A stretch of DNA of 64,000 nucleotides from Flavobacterium branchiarum (GCF_030409845.1 NZ_JAUFQQ010000003.1:2232001-2296000); one strand, 5' to 3'. Positions 1-10,213 are shown, numbered from the stretch's first letter. The notes: generated from the letters alone by a model not told the origin. A program made the numbers and translations.

Positions 1-3000
1 GGTAGCTACGAAAAAACTTTTATTGTTACAGTAATAGACGATGTAGCTCCTGTGCCAAGTATAGCTAACTTACCAAATATAGAAATGGAATGTGCTGTAA
101 AAATTTCAGATATTCCTGTCCCTGTTGCCACAGATCCTTGTACAGGAACTGTTAATGCCACAACAAACGATCCGCTTGAATACACTACTACAGGGACATA
201 TACTATAACATGGAATTATGTAGACAATAACAATAATACAAGTTCGCAAACACAAACTGTTATTGTAAAACCATCTGCTCTTGGGCAAGTTACTTTTGAT
301 GATGTTACTGTTACTTATAATGGTACTGAACAATCTATTGCAGTAGCTAATCTTCCAACAGGAGCAACTGTAAGTTATACCATTATCCTACCAACAGAAA
401 CTGTAAGTGGAAATAGTGCCATAAATGCAGGAACCTACCCTGTTACGGCAACGATAACCCCACCTCCTACTGAAATAAATTGTGATCCAATTGAATTACA
501 GGCAACATTAACCATTCTTAAAGCTGATTTGACTGGGGTTGACTTTGAGGGAGCTCATTTTATTTATGATGGAATGTCACATTCGCTTTTAGCAACAGAC
601 ATACCAACAGGCGCAACAGTAATTTACACCAACAATTCCAAAATTGAAGCAGGTACTTACGAAGTAACTGTTTTAATTTCATTGCCCAATTATAATGATT
701 TAGAGTTAACTGCAACTTTAATTATTGATAAAGCGGTGGCTATTATCACTGCCGATGACATACAGACGTATGTTTACGATGGCACTGTAAAAAATGCTGT
801 TGCTAGTCTGAATAATCCTGAAGGCCTTTTAGTTTATACACCTCAACAAGGCTATATTGATGCTGGAACCTATCCTATTGAGATTTCAGCCGCAGAAACA
901 ACAGATTACTTAGCTGTTTCTAAAACGATTAGTTTGGTTATCGAAAAAGCCGATTTAATGGGAATTATATTTAACGGAGCTAATTTTACTTATGATGGTA
1001 CGCCACATTCGCTTGCTGTAAGTGGTCTCCCAACTGGTGCTACAGTAGTTTACACTAATAACAACCAAACCCAAGCAGGTACTTACGAAGTGACTGCTTT
1101 AATTTCATTAGCAAACTATAATGATTTAGAATTGACGGCAACTTTGATTATTGATAAAGCGGTGGCTATTATCACTGCCGATGACATACAGACGTATGTT
1201 TACGATGGCACAGTAAAAAATGCGGTTGCTAGTCTGAATAATCCTGAAGGGATTTTAGTTTATACACCTCAACAAGGTTATATCAATGCAGGTACTTATC
1301 CTGTTGAGGCTTCTACAGCTGAAACAGCTAATTACTTAGCCGTTTCTAAAACGATTAGTCTGGTCATCGAAAAAGCTGATTTAACGGGAATCGTATTTAA
1401 CGGAGCTAACTTTACCTATGATGGTACGTCACATTCGCTTGCTGTAAGTGATCTTCCAACTGGTGCGACCGTGGTTTATACCAATAATAACCAAACTCAA
1501 ACAGGAACTTATCAAGTAACTGCTTTAATTTCATTAGCAAACTATAATGATTTAGAATTGACGGCAACTTTAATTATTGATAAAGCTGTTGCTATTATCA
1601 CTGCCGATGACTTACAGACCTATGTTTACGATGGCACTGTAAAAAATGCGGCTGCTAGTCTGAATAATCCTGAAGGGGTTTTAGTTTATATGCCTCAACA
1701 AGGTTATATCGATTCGGGTACCTATCCTATTGAGATTTCTGCAGCCGAAACAACCAATTACTTAGCCGTTTCTAAAACGATTAGTTTGGTTATCCAAAAA
1801 GCTGATTTAACGGGAATCGTATTTAACGGAGCTAACTTTACTTACGATGGCATGTCACATTCGCTTGCTGTAAGTGGTCTTCCAACTGGTGCTACCGTCG
1901 TTTATACCAATAATAACCAAACACAAGCTGGAACTTATCAAGTAACTGCTTTAGTAACATTAGCCAATTATAATGATTTAGAATTGACTGCAACTTTAAT
2001 TATTGACAAAGCAAATCAGTTCATTACATTTGATCCTATTCCTGTAAAAAACTTTTCCAACGGTTCTACTTTCCAATTAAATGCGACTGCATCATCTGGT
2101 GAAAACGTGTATTATACCTATAGTTACAGTACTCCAAACCCGGCTGCTACTGTTACTCCTGCAGGATTGGTTCAATTATTGGCTCCTGGCTCTATATTGA
2201 TTACTGCTCATCAGGATGGAAATCAAAATTATAACCCTGCCGAAACAGTAGAACAAGAATTAATCATTACCAGTTCAGACAATTCCATTCGTGAGATTAT
2301 CATCAATAACCGTGTTTATAAAAATCCTGACAGCGAACTGCATTATTTAATTGATTGTAATGACAATACAGACATAGTAAATATTCAAGTTAAAACAGAA
2401 ATAGGTAATCAGGTTTCTCCAGGACTAACCTTTACTATTCAAACCCCTCGCCCGGGAATATACCGCCAAAAAATAATTGTAACAGCTCCCGATGGATCTA
2501 CTAGGGACTATGAAATTATCATCGAGAAAAGATTTGACTTTGAAGACATTGTAGTTTCTAAATTTGATAATGTCCTTTTAGTAAATAACAATCCACAAAC
2601 TAATGGTGGGTTTGAGTTTGTAGCTTACGAATGGTATAAAAACGGCACCTTAATTTCAACGGAGCAATACTATTCAGCAGGAGATAATTCATCGGATCAT
2701 TTGGGCTCAAAATCGGTTTACACGGTTCGTGTCAAAACAAAAATGGGTATATGGCTAACAACTTGTGAAATTGAAATTTCTCAAAAAAGAAGTTATTCGC
2801 TTAAATTAGTTCCAAATCCAGTTTATAGTGGCACTGTACTAAAAGTAATAAGTGATTTCCCTACTGAGGAATTAAAAGATCTTAAAATTAGTATCTATGA
2901 TTTAACTGGAAGATTGATATTAGAAAAACCATCTAATCAAAATAGTACTGAAATAATCATACCTTCAGGATTAACACCTGCTGTTTATGTACTCCGATTT

Positions 3001-3045
3001 GATACTGGTAGAACGGTTAAAGCCTTAAAGTTTTTAGTACACTAA
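1..3045 (+). CDS. T9SS-secreted adhesin-like protein with MBG repeats (5' end outside window)
   Basis: The reading frame is open from base 1, so the start lies upstream and 1014 residues are visible. The first ~75 residues look like an HYR/Ig-like domain. Then come tandem MBG-type beta-sandwich modules recognisable by the YDGTxHSL and GTYxVT motifs. From base 520 a 142-residue unit repeats with a 426-bp period (520, 946, 1372, and a half copy from 1798). After a further beta-rich region the last ~80 residues form a T9SS type A sorting domain (LVPNPVYSG, then IYDLTGR, ending in LKFLVH). The product should be exported by Sec, passed through the type IX system and anchored on or released from the surface. 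Adhesion is inferred from the architecture only. The next gene begins 45 bp downstream on the same strand and may share the transcript. Confidence 0.85.
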   Translation, partial: GSYEKTFIVTVIDDVAPVPSIANLPNIEMECAVKISDIPVPVATDPCTGTVNATTNDPLEYTTTGTYTITWNYVDNNNNTSSQTQTVIVKPSALGQVTFDDVTVTYNGTEQSIAVANLPTGATVSYTIILPTETVSGNSAINAGTYPVTATITPPPTEINCDPIELQATLTILKADLTGVDFEGAHFIYDGMSHSLLATDIPTGATVIYTNNSKIEAGTYEVTVLISLPNYNDLELTATLIIDKAVAIITADDIQTYVYDGTVKNAVASLNNPEGLLVYTPQQGYIDAGTYPIEISAAETTDYLAVSKTISLVIEKADLMGIIFNGANFTYDGTPHSLAVSGLPTGATVVYTNNNQTQAGTYEVTALISLANYNDLELTATLIIDKAVAIITADDIQTYVYDGTVKNAVASLNNPEGILVYTPQQGYINAGTYPVEASTAETANYLAVSKTISLVIEKADLTGIVFNGANFTYDGTSHSLAVSDLPTGATVVYTNNNQTQTGTYQVTALISLANYNDLELTATLIIDKAVAIITADDLQTYVYDGTVKNAAASLNNPEGVLVYMPQQGYIDSGTYPIEISAAETTNYLAVSKTISLVIQKADLTGIVFNGANFTYDGMSHSLAVSGLPTGATVVYTNNNQTQAGTYQVTALVTLANYNDLELTATLIIDKANQFITFDPIPVKNFSNGSTFQLNATASSGENVYYTYSYSTPNPAATVTPAGLVQLLAPGSILITAHQDGNQNYNPAETVEQELIITSSDNSIREIIINNRVYKNPDSELHYLIDCNDNTDIVNIQVKTEIGNQVSPGLTFTIQTPRPGIYRQKIIVTAPDGSTRDYEIIIEKRFDFEDIVVSKFDNVLLVNNNPQTNGGFEFVAYEWYKNGTLISTEQYYSAGDNSSDHLGSKSVYTVRVKTKMGIWLTTCEIEISQKRSYSLKLVPNPVYSGTVLKVISDFPTEELKDLKISIYDLTGRLILEKPSNQNSTEIIIPSGLTPAVYVLRFDTGRTVKALKFLVH
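520..2012 (+). repeat. 426-bp tandem coding repeat (3.5 copies)
   Basis: Units begin at 520, 946, 1372 and 1798. Landmark words such as GCTATTATCACTGCCGATGA recur at exact 426-bp intervals. The copies are nearly identical at DNA level and each encodes two MBG-like domains, so recent duplication or gene conversion is likely. Confidence 0.85.
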
Positions 3046-3090
3046 TTATTGGTAGTCAATCGACAGTTTTAAAGAAATAAAAATGAAATT

Positions 3091-3951
3091 ATGAAACAGA
3101 TATATAGTTGCTTATTCTTAGTAATTGCTTTTGTGGCTAGTGCACAAGAAAACTCAAAAGAAAGCCCACATCAATTATCAATTTCTGCCGTTGGCGTCCT
3201 CAGTAAACAGCTTGATGAACCTGCAATAGGAAAAGCAAATACTGAAAATGGTTACCAAGTGGGAGTTGGTTACAGATATTACCTCAATCCTAAATGGAGT
3301 TTGGGCTCTGGGCTAGAATATCAATATTACAAAACCAATATGTACCTAGCTTCTTTATCTGACAGATACAATACTGTGGATTTAGAAGGAGATTCTTTTG
3401 AATATAGATATACTGCAACTGCTTTTTCTGAAAATCAAAATATGCATTATCTAGCCATTCCATTAAATATTCAATTTGAAACTGCTGGACCTGCGAGTTG
3501 GTATGCTAATGTAGGTATGAAAGTTGGTTTTAATCTTTCTGCCAATTATGAAACTTCTATTGATAAACTTACCACTAGTGGTTATTATCCGCAATGGAAT
3601 GTGGAGCTATATGACCCAACTTTTATTGGTTTTGGAACTTGGTCTGATTTTAATTCCCGAAAGCAAGATTTAGATGTAAAGACTCAGTTTATGCTTACCG
3701 CCGAATCAGGAATTAAATTACAAATGACTGCTAAAAGCAATCTTTATGTTGGACTTTATATGAATTACGGTTTAAATGACCTGAAACAAAGTAATGGCAA
3801 TCAAAATCCTATAGTTTACAATACAAACAATCCTGAGGAACCAATACTCAATTCTTTATTGAATGCTTCTGATAGTAAAGGAGCGCCTTATTTAAGTAAG
3901 TACAACTTATTCTCTTTTGGCATTAAGCTAAATTGGAGTTTTAGAATATAA
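3091..3951 (+). CDS. Outer-membrane beta-barrel protein
   Basis: 286 residues with an N-terminal signal peptide ending near VASAQE. The remainder alternates hydrophobic and polar residues in beta-strand fashion, with GYRYYLNPKWSLGSGLEYQYY early on and a C-terminal strand ending LNWSFRI, whose last aromatic-rich strand is typical of outer-membrane barrels. It resembles the PorT/OMP_b-brl families of Bacteroidota. It follows the large surface adhesin by 45 bp, so it could help display or anchor that protein, but this is inferred from position only. Confidence 0.7.
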   Translation: MKQIYSCLFLVIAFVASAQENSKESPHQLSISAVGVLSKQLDEPAIGKANTENGYQVGVGYRYYLNPKWSLGSGLEYQYYKTNMYLASLSDRYNTVDLEGDSFEYRYTATAFSENQNMHYLAIPLNIQFETAGPASWYANVGMKVGFNLSANYETSIDKLTTSGYYPQWNVELYDPTFIGFGTWSDFNSRKQDLDVKTQFMLTAESGIKLQMTAKSNLYVGLYMNYGLNDLKQSNGNQNPIVYNTNNPEEPILNSLLNASDSKGAPYLSKYNLFSFGIKLNWSFRI

Positions 3952-4062
3952 TAACTTCGCATTTCGTTTTTTAAACTCTTTAAAAGATTAAGTATGTTTA
4001 CACCAAAATCCCTCGAGATTAAAATACCGAGGATTAAAATGAATAAAAACGTAACTCCACTT

Positions 4063-4563
4063 TTATTTCCAAAATGTCCATTCGCTACCATTATAAACAC
4101 ACATTATTTTTTTGATTGTGTCATAACAAATAGTACCTGCCATAGGTTTAATAATATTTAAATGTGGAGAACTAACCTTAGGTAGTATTAAAGCTTTATC
4201 TGTTGTTTCTAATACAAGTATCCCTTTTACGGTACTGTTTAAAGCTCCAATAATAGTTCCTGTGCCATTTTCAGGAATTGCAGTCTGTTCGGTTAAATTT
4301 ACCGTACCAGTATTTATAGATAAATCGCTCCAAGCGGTACCATTGTAATACATTACTTTTTTTTGATTGGCATCATAAATAAGCATTCCTGATGTTAAAC
4401 CATTTCCTGTAGGTATTGTAGTTATCCAAGGCAAAACAATACCAGAAACTCCATCTGCACCAAAATCTATTATTCCCGAGCCTTCGATACTAAACTTTCC
4501 TATTGCCATCTGCGCATTAGCTGTTAATCCTATAACCAAAATTATATATAATATCTTTTTCAT
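4063..4563 (-). CDS. Secreted protein with two YNG..W motifs
   Basis: I chose the ATG at 4563 (MKKILYIILV) because it starts a clean signal peptide ending near LTANAQ. A start 12 codons upstream would put charged residues before it. The mature part holds two copies of a short motif: GMLIYDANQKKVMYYNGTAW and a C-terminal one with CYDTIKKIMCVYNGSEW. The motif is common in flavobacterial surface proteins and resembles tail-fibre-like trimeric segments. The gene lies 45 bp downstream of a larger minus-strand gene carrying the same C-terminal motif, so the two probably form an operon. Function is unknown. Confidence 0.65.
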   Translation of the reverse strand: MKKILYIILVIGLTANAQMAIGKFSIEGSGIIDFGADGVSGIVLPWITTIPTGNGLTSGMLIYDANQKKVMYYNGTAWSDLSINTGTVNLTEQTAIPENGTGTIIGALNSTVKGILVLETTDKALILPKVSSPHLNIIKPMAGTICYDTIKKIMCVYNGSEWTFWK

Positions 4564-4608
4564 TTTTATGAGTTTATTTAGTACTAGTTTTAAAAACACC
4601 TATTACAA

Positions 4609-6681
4609 TTAATCATCGATGCACGTTTGCTTGATACAATTCCATAGGATGCCATTATATAATTTCAAGCAATTACTCGTTGTATCATAAACAAGCATTC
4701 CCTCTACTGGAACTGCGATGTCATTTTCTGGCGAGGCGACTTTACTAATCGCAAAACCTTTTTCTTTAGATTCTAATATTAAAGCTCCATTTCTTGGGTT
4801 TATCGCTGGATTATTCTCTCTGTCTAACGTAGAGATAACTGTCGAATAACCTGCAGAAGTACCAGTAACTGCCCCTGGCTTATAACAAATTCCACAAGTA
4901 GTACCAAATTTTACATCAATAGTACTAGAAGGTGAATTACACGTATATTTTAAAGAATGATAATATACTGTATAAATTCCTGGTGTAGTAATTGCTGTTG
5001 GGTCAATTAGCTCATCCGCATTTGCATCTTCCCAAACCACAACCGTACCTGTTGGTGCTGAGGAAGTAATTAGGTTATTTAAGTCTAAAGAACTTCCTAA
5101 GCAAATTACTTCTTTATCAATTATGACCGGTCCTTTATTTCCAGCTTCACAAGCAATAACTAATTTATTACTACTAGTAAAACTACCTGGTACTTTACCA
5201 AAATCCATTGAAATTCCTATACCATTATCAATATAGTTATTTGAGTCAATAGTATTATTAAATTTCATATCGCTTCCTAAATTTCTACCCAAATCGTAAT
5301 AATAAGCAGAATAATAGCCGCTCCACGGCACTCCTCCCAAATACTCAAAAGCTTCAAAAGAAGGTGCTCTTTTTACTCCAACAATCAAATCTGGAGCCGT
5401 TCCTACCACAAACCCTGGACCAGTATCTTTACCTTCTAAGTAAGTATCCCAACCATGAGCCAATTTAACTACTTCGGTATTACCCGATGGTATTGTTACG
5501 TTATAATCCATCTGGAAATATCCATCTGGAAAATTATAAATATATTTTATAATTAAATAGTAGGTTAAATTATTTTTGACAGCACCAAGTTTTATTTCAT
5601 TTACAAAATGTCCTGTTGGGGATTCTATAAGTCTTTGCTCTGTGCTAGTAATCACTATTAATTTTTCTGCATTAGTATCGGGGGTCAATCTACCTCCTAC
5701 AAAATACGTATTGCCTACAGAAAGAACCAAACCTTGTAAACTAGATCCTGGAGCTGTGTATGGATTTGAAGTACCGTAAAGTAAATCATCATCGGGTGCA
5801 TATAATTGATTCTGGTTATTATTTCTAATTTGCATATTTCCAGCACCAGTTAAGGTAATCCTAAGGCCATCATTTGAATTTGTGCCCCCCGTTTTATTTA
5901 TCATCGTCTGACCATAAAAACTAATTTCACCACAAGTACTTTCAGAATCGTTACAGGTAAAACGGTACAACTGTCCATTTGCTGGAGGTTGTATTATATT
6001 ATCGATAAATTTTTTAGACACTATTGGGTTAGCACTACTATTATCAAGCCATAAATCTTTAGATTCAGGTGTATTACTAGTCCCATTAAACATACCTATT
6101 GAGGCATTGATGTTACGGGAATTTGAATTATCACCATAAATATATTCAATAATATTAGTTCCTTCATACAATTTAATCTGAAAGGTGACTAAATTCGAAC
6201 CATTACTATAAAATAACCTCCAATTTTTCCACTCTGCAGTAAAAACTCTATTAGGCGCTATACCTGTAGTTTTGTATGAAAAAACACCTCCCATTCCGCT
6301 TAGATCTTTCCATAAAGGTGCTAATAAAGTTAAATTATCAGGAACTAATGAAGAAACGGAATTAATCCTATCACCAAACGGCACATTAAAGGACAATGTT
6401 CCATTAGAACTAGCATAAAAATTAGAGTAACTTTCGCATCCCAACTTAAAAGAAAACCCTAATGGTAGCTTATCACTTATAGCATCATCAGTACTAAGAT
6501 CAGAAACAACTGTACCTCCAATAAGAAGACTAAAGATCCTCCTCTCACTACTAAAAGTATAAGGAACGTTAGGTTTTGATCGAAATGAATACTGTTCCTC
6601 CTGTCCAATACTACTTATAGGAAACAGCATTACTAAAAAAACTAACATTCTACTATTACAATGGCATAAAAAAAACTTCAT
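4609..6681 (-). CDS. Large secreted surface protein with C-terminal YDT..YNG..W motif
   Basis: 690 residues with an N-terminal signal peptide ending near ISSIGQ; an alternative Met at residue 12 would shorten the N-terminus. The first ~240 residues (PLGFSFKLGCES, NGTLSFN, LAPLWKDLSG) look like a beta-sandwich of the kind seen before Ig-like or PKD-like modules in Bacteroidota surface proteins. A central region of ~300 residues is beta-rich. An Ig-like segment near residue 540 includes GIYTVYYHS. The C-terminal ~60 residues carry the GMLVYDTTSNCLKLYNGILW motif shared with the downstream gene. No T9SS domain or enzymatic motif was recognised. A surface or structural role is inferred. Confidence 0.65.
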   Translation of the reverse strand: MKFFLCHCNSRMLVFLVMLFPISSIGQEEQYSFRSKPNVPYTFSSERRIFSLLIGGTVVSDLSTDDAISDKLPLGFSFKLGCESYSNFYASSNGTLSFNVPFGDRINSVSSLVPDNLTLLAPLWKDLSGMGGVFSYKTTGIAPNRVFTAEWKNWRLFYSNGSNLVTFQIKLYEGTNIIEYIYGDNSNSRNINASIGMFNGTSNTPESKDLWLDNSSANPIVSKKFIDNIIQPPANGQLYRFTCNDSESTCGEISFYGQTMINKTGGTNSNDGLRITLTGAGNMQIRNNNQNQLYAPDDDLLYGTSNPYTAPGSSLQGLVLSVGNTYFVGGRLTPDTNAEKLIVITSTEQRLIESPTGHFVNEIKLGAVKNNLTYYLIIKYIYNFPDGYFQMDYNVTIPSGNTEVVKLAHGWDTYLEGKDTGPGFVVGTAPDLIVGVKRAPSFEAFEYLGGVPWSGYYSAYYYDLGRNLGSDMKFNNTIDSNNYIDNGIGISMDFGKVPGSFTSSNKLVIACEAGNKGPVIIDKEVICLGSSLDLNNLITSSAPTGTVVVWEDANADELIDPTAITTPGIYTVYYHSLKYTCNSPSSTIDVKFGTTCGICYKPGAVTGTSAGYSTVISTLDRENNPAINPRNGALILESKEKGFAISKVASPENDIAVPVEGMLVYDTTSNCLKLYNGILWNCIKQTCIDD

Positions 6682-7161
6682 AAAAAATGTATTTAAAATT
6701 TTACAAATGTGTTAGAAATACTCATTACTTGATCTGAACCTATAGATACTTAATTATATAGCTGTGGTATTGTTAAATTGGCATTCTTGACATATAAACA
6801 GTATTTTAGATTAAGTAATATTATTCGTGTTTTTTGTTTTTTTTAAGAGCTAAACCGAATATGACTAAGCAAGTAAAGTATTTTATACGGAATTATACGG
6901 TTAAAAAATACAACAATAAGCCTTTTATTCTTGTTCGCAATTCTAATAAATACTTATAATACAAGAACAAAACTAATTGTGTAGTAATTAAGTAGCCTAG
7001 TCTTGAAAATCAACAGAAGTATTAAAATAATCATAATTTGTGTTTTCTTAAACCTCTTAAGAAAGTTAAAATTATTATATTTACTTTTTTGGCTTACAAA
7101 ATCACATTGTACAGATAATATATTTCTAAAACGTAAAGCCTATTAATTTTAAGCATACAAG
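6682..7161. other. Divergent intergenic region
   Basis: 480 bp of very AT-rich DNA between divergently transcribed genes. It should hold both promoters, but no TTG/TAnnTTTG pair with proper spacing was found. No RNA gene or ORF is supported. Confidence 0.5.
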
Positions 7162-7899
7162 ATGGGAAAACATACCATAGCAGAAGAAACAATAACATTG
7201 GATAACAATCCAACCCCAAATAGTTTAATAAAAAAAGCCGATTTATTACCTGATTTAGAATCACAGTTAGATTCTACAAATAAAAAGGAAACTCCTATAC
7301 AAGATTCTAGTATTCCCTATAGAGATTTAACAGATTCTACTACTAAAAAAGAAAGCCTTGGTCGCCTCATCGATAAATTAGATGTTGAAACAAACATTAG
7401 GTACCTAAGAACTCCTGAAGACACTTATTGTAATGTGTACTCCTACGATTATTGCTACTTCAGCAAAGTCTATCTTCCAACGGTTTGGTGGACAGATGAA
7501 TCTTTGGAGAAAGTACTACAAGGACAAGAAGTTGAAGCCATTTTTGAGCAAACTGTAGAGCGCATCTACTCAAGTGCTTTGGTTGATTGGTTTTTAGAAT
7601 GGGGAGCTTCTTTTGGTTGGGAAAGAATGCATACTGTTGATGAAATTCAAAATAAAGTAAATACTAATGGCGGAATTGGAATAATTTGCGCCAAAAGAAG
7701 AGAAAAAGGACTTTCAGGACATATTGTTCCTATTGTTCCCGAAACAGACTCACATAAAGCCTATCGTGAGAATGGAATCGTAGTGTATCCACTTCAATCA
7801 CAGGCTGGTAAACTAAATTACAACTACTTTTCTGATGTTAGAGAAGATTGGTGGAATGACGAACTATACTCTTCTTATGTCTTTTATTACCACGAATAA
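7162..7899 (+). CDS. Putative papain-like (CHAP/NlpC-type) cysteine amidase or peptidase
   Basis: 245 residues, no signal peptide. Residues 1-75 are polar and probably disordered. The globular part starts at ~78 with a TYCNVYSYD motif; the Cys-Asn at 90-91 resembles the nucleophile of CHAP/NlpC-P60-like amidases. A later GHIVPIVPE motif supplies His187 and a polar Glu194, in the order expected for a papain-like Cys-His-polar triad. Three aromatic WW/YF patches suggest a carbohydrate or peptide cleft. The family was not identified. Peptidoglycan hydrolysis, or use as a secreted or contact-delivered effector, is inferred. The next gene on the same strand, 637 bp away, is a possible peptide-bond-forming ligase. 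Confidence 0.5.
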   Translation: MGKHTIAEETITLDNNPTPNSLIKKADLLPDLESQLDSTNKKETPIQDSSIPYRDLTDSTTKKESLGRLIDKLDVETNIRYLRTPEDTYCNVYSYDYCYFSKVYLPTVWWTDESLEKVLQGQEVEAIFEQTVERIYSSALVDWFLEWGASFGWERMHTVDEIQNKVNTNGGIGIICAKRREKGLSGHIVPIVPETDSHKAYRENGIVVYPLQSQAGKLNYNYFSDVREDWWNDELYSSYVFYYHE

Positions 7900-8535
7900 A
7901 TAAAAACAATTACCTATATTGTTTTAAAACAAAAATACTTACTGATTATCAATGTGTTACATATTTGGAAATCACATAAAGAATAACTATATTTGCGCTT
8001 TGGAAAACAACATAAATAGTCTAAACACAATTTAGGCTATTCATCTGCTTAAATTATTGATATAAAAGCAATTAATGACAATCGTAATTTTATAACTTCA
8101 TTATAAAATTTTACTTTTTTATCAATCTTTCAGTCGATACAAATGCAAATTTCTAGGGTAACAATATAATTTCTACAATTTTAAAAAATTAAGATTAATC
8201 CGTTAGGATGCAATTCACAAAAATGCATTCAATACATAGTTCCGATAGTTATCGAGATAGAATAGATAATAAAAGTTGATTCAAATTGTATACATTTTGC
8301 ATTACCTTCTGTAAGCTATTCTAAGTAAAATATCTTTTTTATACTATGTTAAACGATCCTTCTGTGTGTTAAAACAATTACACTGGGTTGGGATTAAACT
8401 TTTTATGGATGCATCCATGATGCTAATCCGTGCAGAATGTTACACTCTAGTTTCGGCAGATTAAACTTGTTGTATCCAAACAAAAAATAAAGACTTAAAA
8501 ATTTAAATTAATCACAAAAAAGACAATTAGTATAA
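7900..8535. other. Intergenic region with a half-palindrome
   Basis: 636 bp without a supported gene. Bases 8234-8248 read ACATAGTTCCGATAG, identical to one arm of the 40-bp palindrome at 29307-29346; the second arm here is degraded. The rest is AT-rich with no recognisable RNA or riboswitch. Confidence 0.5.
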
Positions 8536-10080
8536 ATGAAAAACACTGAGACAAAAAAATATTATTGGGGCATAGGATTAGAGAATGAAACCTATTTGCA
8601 GTTTGAAGACCCCTTGATAGTCTCTGGTAAATTTATTCAAGAAAAAATTGGCTTTGAGAGATATAGTCTAGATTATACAAAATGCTACAAACCAGACAGT
8701 TTGACTACTGTTTTGGATAAAGCTTTTGACGAAAACGAAAACTATAAAGTAAGCCGAATGATGAATAGTCATTCGCTTGAAAAACTAGATATTAACTTTC
8801 AGCACAAAACATTAGCCGAAGTTAAAACAACTGAAGAATCAGAAACGGCTCCAAAACCTATTGAAAATCCTGAATACCTTGGTAAATCTATCATGGAAAC
8901 TTTCCTCCAAGATCAACCATACAATATTCAGAGCATGATTACCCAAAGAAATAAAACAATGGGATCTGTGCATTTTGATGGAGATTCTATTGAGTTTGTA
9001 ACTAAATATTTTGAAAACAGAACGGTGGTTGATTCTTGCAAAGAGTTAAAAGCTACCAAGAAACTATTCATTGACAAAATCAATGAATCGGGAGTTCTAA
9101 AAGAAAAACTAAACTTTCCAGATTACAACAATGGTCTTAATATGTTTATGACCAATCAGGAAAACCTTGTTATGTTTAACAATGGAACCTACCATTTTCA
9201 TATTACTTTACCAACATTAACCGAAGATAGCAGAATTGTTGATTACAAACATTTTGAAAAAATACATGCCAATGCTATTTATATGATACAATGGTTCGAA
9301 CCTTTGTATATAGCAACACTTGGAAGCCCCGATATAATGGGAGTTATAAGTAAAAAACACAACTTAGACAAACAATTTACTATGGGTTCTATGAGAAATG
9401 CCATGTCGCGATACATAGGTGTTGGAACTTATAATAAAGCAATGCCAAAGGGCAAAATATTGACTTATAATGTAGATGATTTTAGAGAACTGCTAAAATT
9501 CACAAAAGAAGAAAATGTTTGGTGGCGTGATCAGATTGAAGACGAAATGCAATACGAAATGCTTTCGGAATTGGGTCTTGATTTTAATCAGGAAAAAATG
9601 TACCAAAGCGGTTTCGAATTCAGAAGCCTTGATGAGTTTCCAACGGAATATTTAAATGATGTACTTCAATCAATTCTTTTAATTTGTGAGCACTCTTTAA
9701 ACCTGCCTGATATACAATGGGGACATGATAGCATTGCTTGGAATAATCTAGTGGTAAAAACGCTAAAAATGGGTTATTTAGCCGAAATCAATGAAGCTGA
9801 AAAGAATGAGATTTTAGATTTGCTACAATTATTAAATCCTTCTGATAGTAATTACAACACGCTGAAATCTGAATTTGACGCAATCGTAATGCTAGATGCG
9901 TTTTTCTTTAAAATTTTAGAAGTTTTACACGAACTATACAAAGACAATAATGTTTGCCTAGATGCGATGTACGGACAAAAAACTACTTCTCCACCAAGAT
10001 GGGGTAACTTTAATAAATTCCAAATAGAAAAGCATTTACAAAAAATAACTTCAGTAGAAATGGACTGCGAGTTGGTTTAA
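8536..10080 (+). CDS. Putative glutamine-synthetase-fold carboxylate-amine ligase (amidoligase/GCS-like)
   Basis: 514 residues, apparently cytosolic. Three features match the order of motifs in the glutamine synthetase / glutamate-cysteine ligase / amidoligase superfamily. First, an N-terminal GIGLENETYL with two spaced Glu (metal/ATP binding). Second, a central YHFHITLPT with His-x-His after a beta strand. Third, a C-terminal GFEFRSLDEFP resembling the ExR motif of these ligases. An SRYIGVGTY segment lies between the last two. Such enzymes join an amine to a carboxylate using ATP; the substrate cannot be read from the sequence. The upstream neighbour is a possible papain-like hydrolase. A strong hairpin terminator lies 42 bp downstream. 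Confidence 0.5.
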   Translation: MKNTETKKYYWGIGLENETYLQFEDPLIVSGKFIQEKIGFERYSLDYTKCYKPDSLTTVLDKAFDENENYKVSRMMNSHSLEKLDINFQHKTLAEVKTTEESETAPKPIENPEYLGKSIMETFLQDQPYNIQSMITQRNKTMGSVHFDGDSIEFVTKYFENRTVVDSCKELKATKKLFIDKINESGVLKEKLNFPDYNNGLNMFMTNQENLVMFNNGTYHFHITLPTLTEDSRIVDYKHFEKIHANAIYMIQWFEPLYIATLGSPDIMGVISKKHNLDKQFTMGSMRNAMSRYIGVGTYNKAMPKGKILTYNVDDFRELLKFTKEENVWWRDQIEDEMQYEMLSELGLDFNQEKMYQSGFEFRSLDEFPTEYLNDVLQSILLICEHSLNLPDIQWGHDSIAWNNLVVKTLKMGYLAEINEAEKNEILDLLQLLNPSDSNYNTLKSEFDAIVMLDAFFFKILEVLHELYKDNNVCLDAMYGQKTTSPPRWGNFNKFQIEKHLQKITSVEMDCELV

Positions 10081-10121
10081 AAAATAAATTCTTAGAGTAA
10101 CTTCTATTAAAAATAAAATAT

Positions 10122-10169
10122 AAACTTGGGTCAGATTTTTTAATTAAAGTCTGACCCAAGTTTTTTTTT
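10122..10169 (+). terminator. Rho-independent terminator
   Basis: A perfect 14-bp stem (AAACTTGGGTCAGA at 10122-10135 with its complement at 10150-10163) is followed by a T run to 10169. A sequence-related but degenerate hairpin lies at 14359-14404. Confidence 0.85.
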
Positions 10170-10213
10170 GCGCGTATATTTTAAGGGAACTGGTAAAAAA
10201 TCATATTAGGTAC

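Noticed and set aside
52..54. GTG at 52 as the start of the first gene
   Set aside because: The frame is open to base 1 and there is no signal peptide after it; the true start is outside the window.
3888..4100. 70-residue minus-strand ORF
   Set aside because: Overlaps the ends of two convergent genes in another frame and has no independent support.
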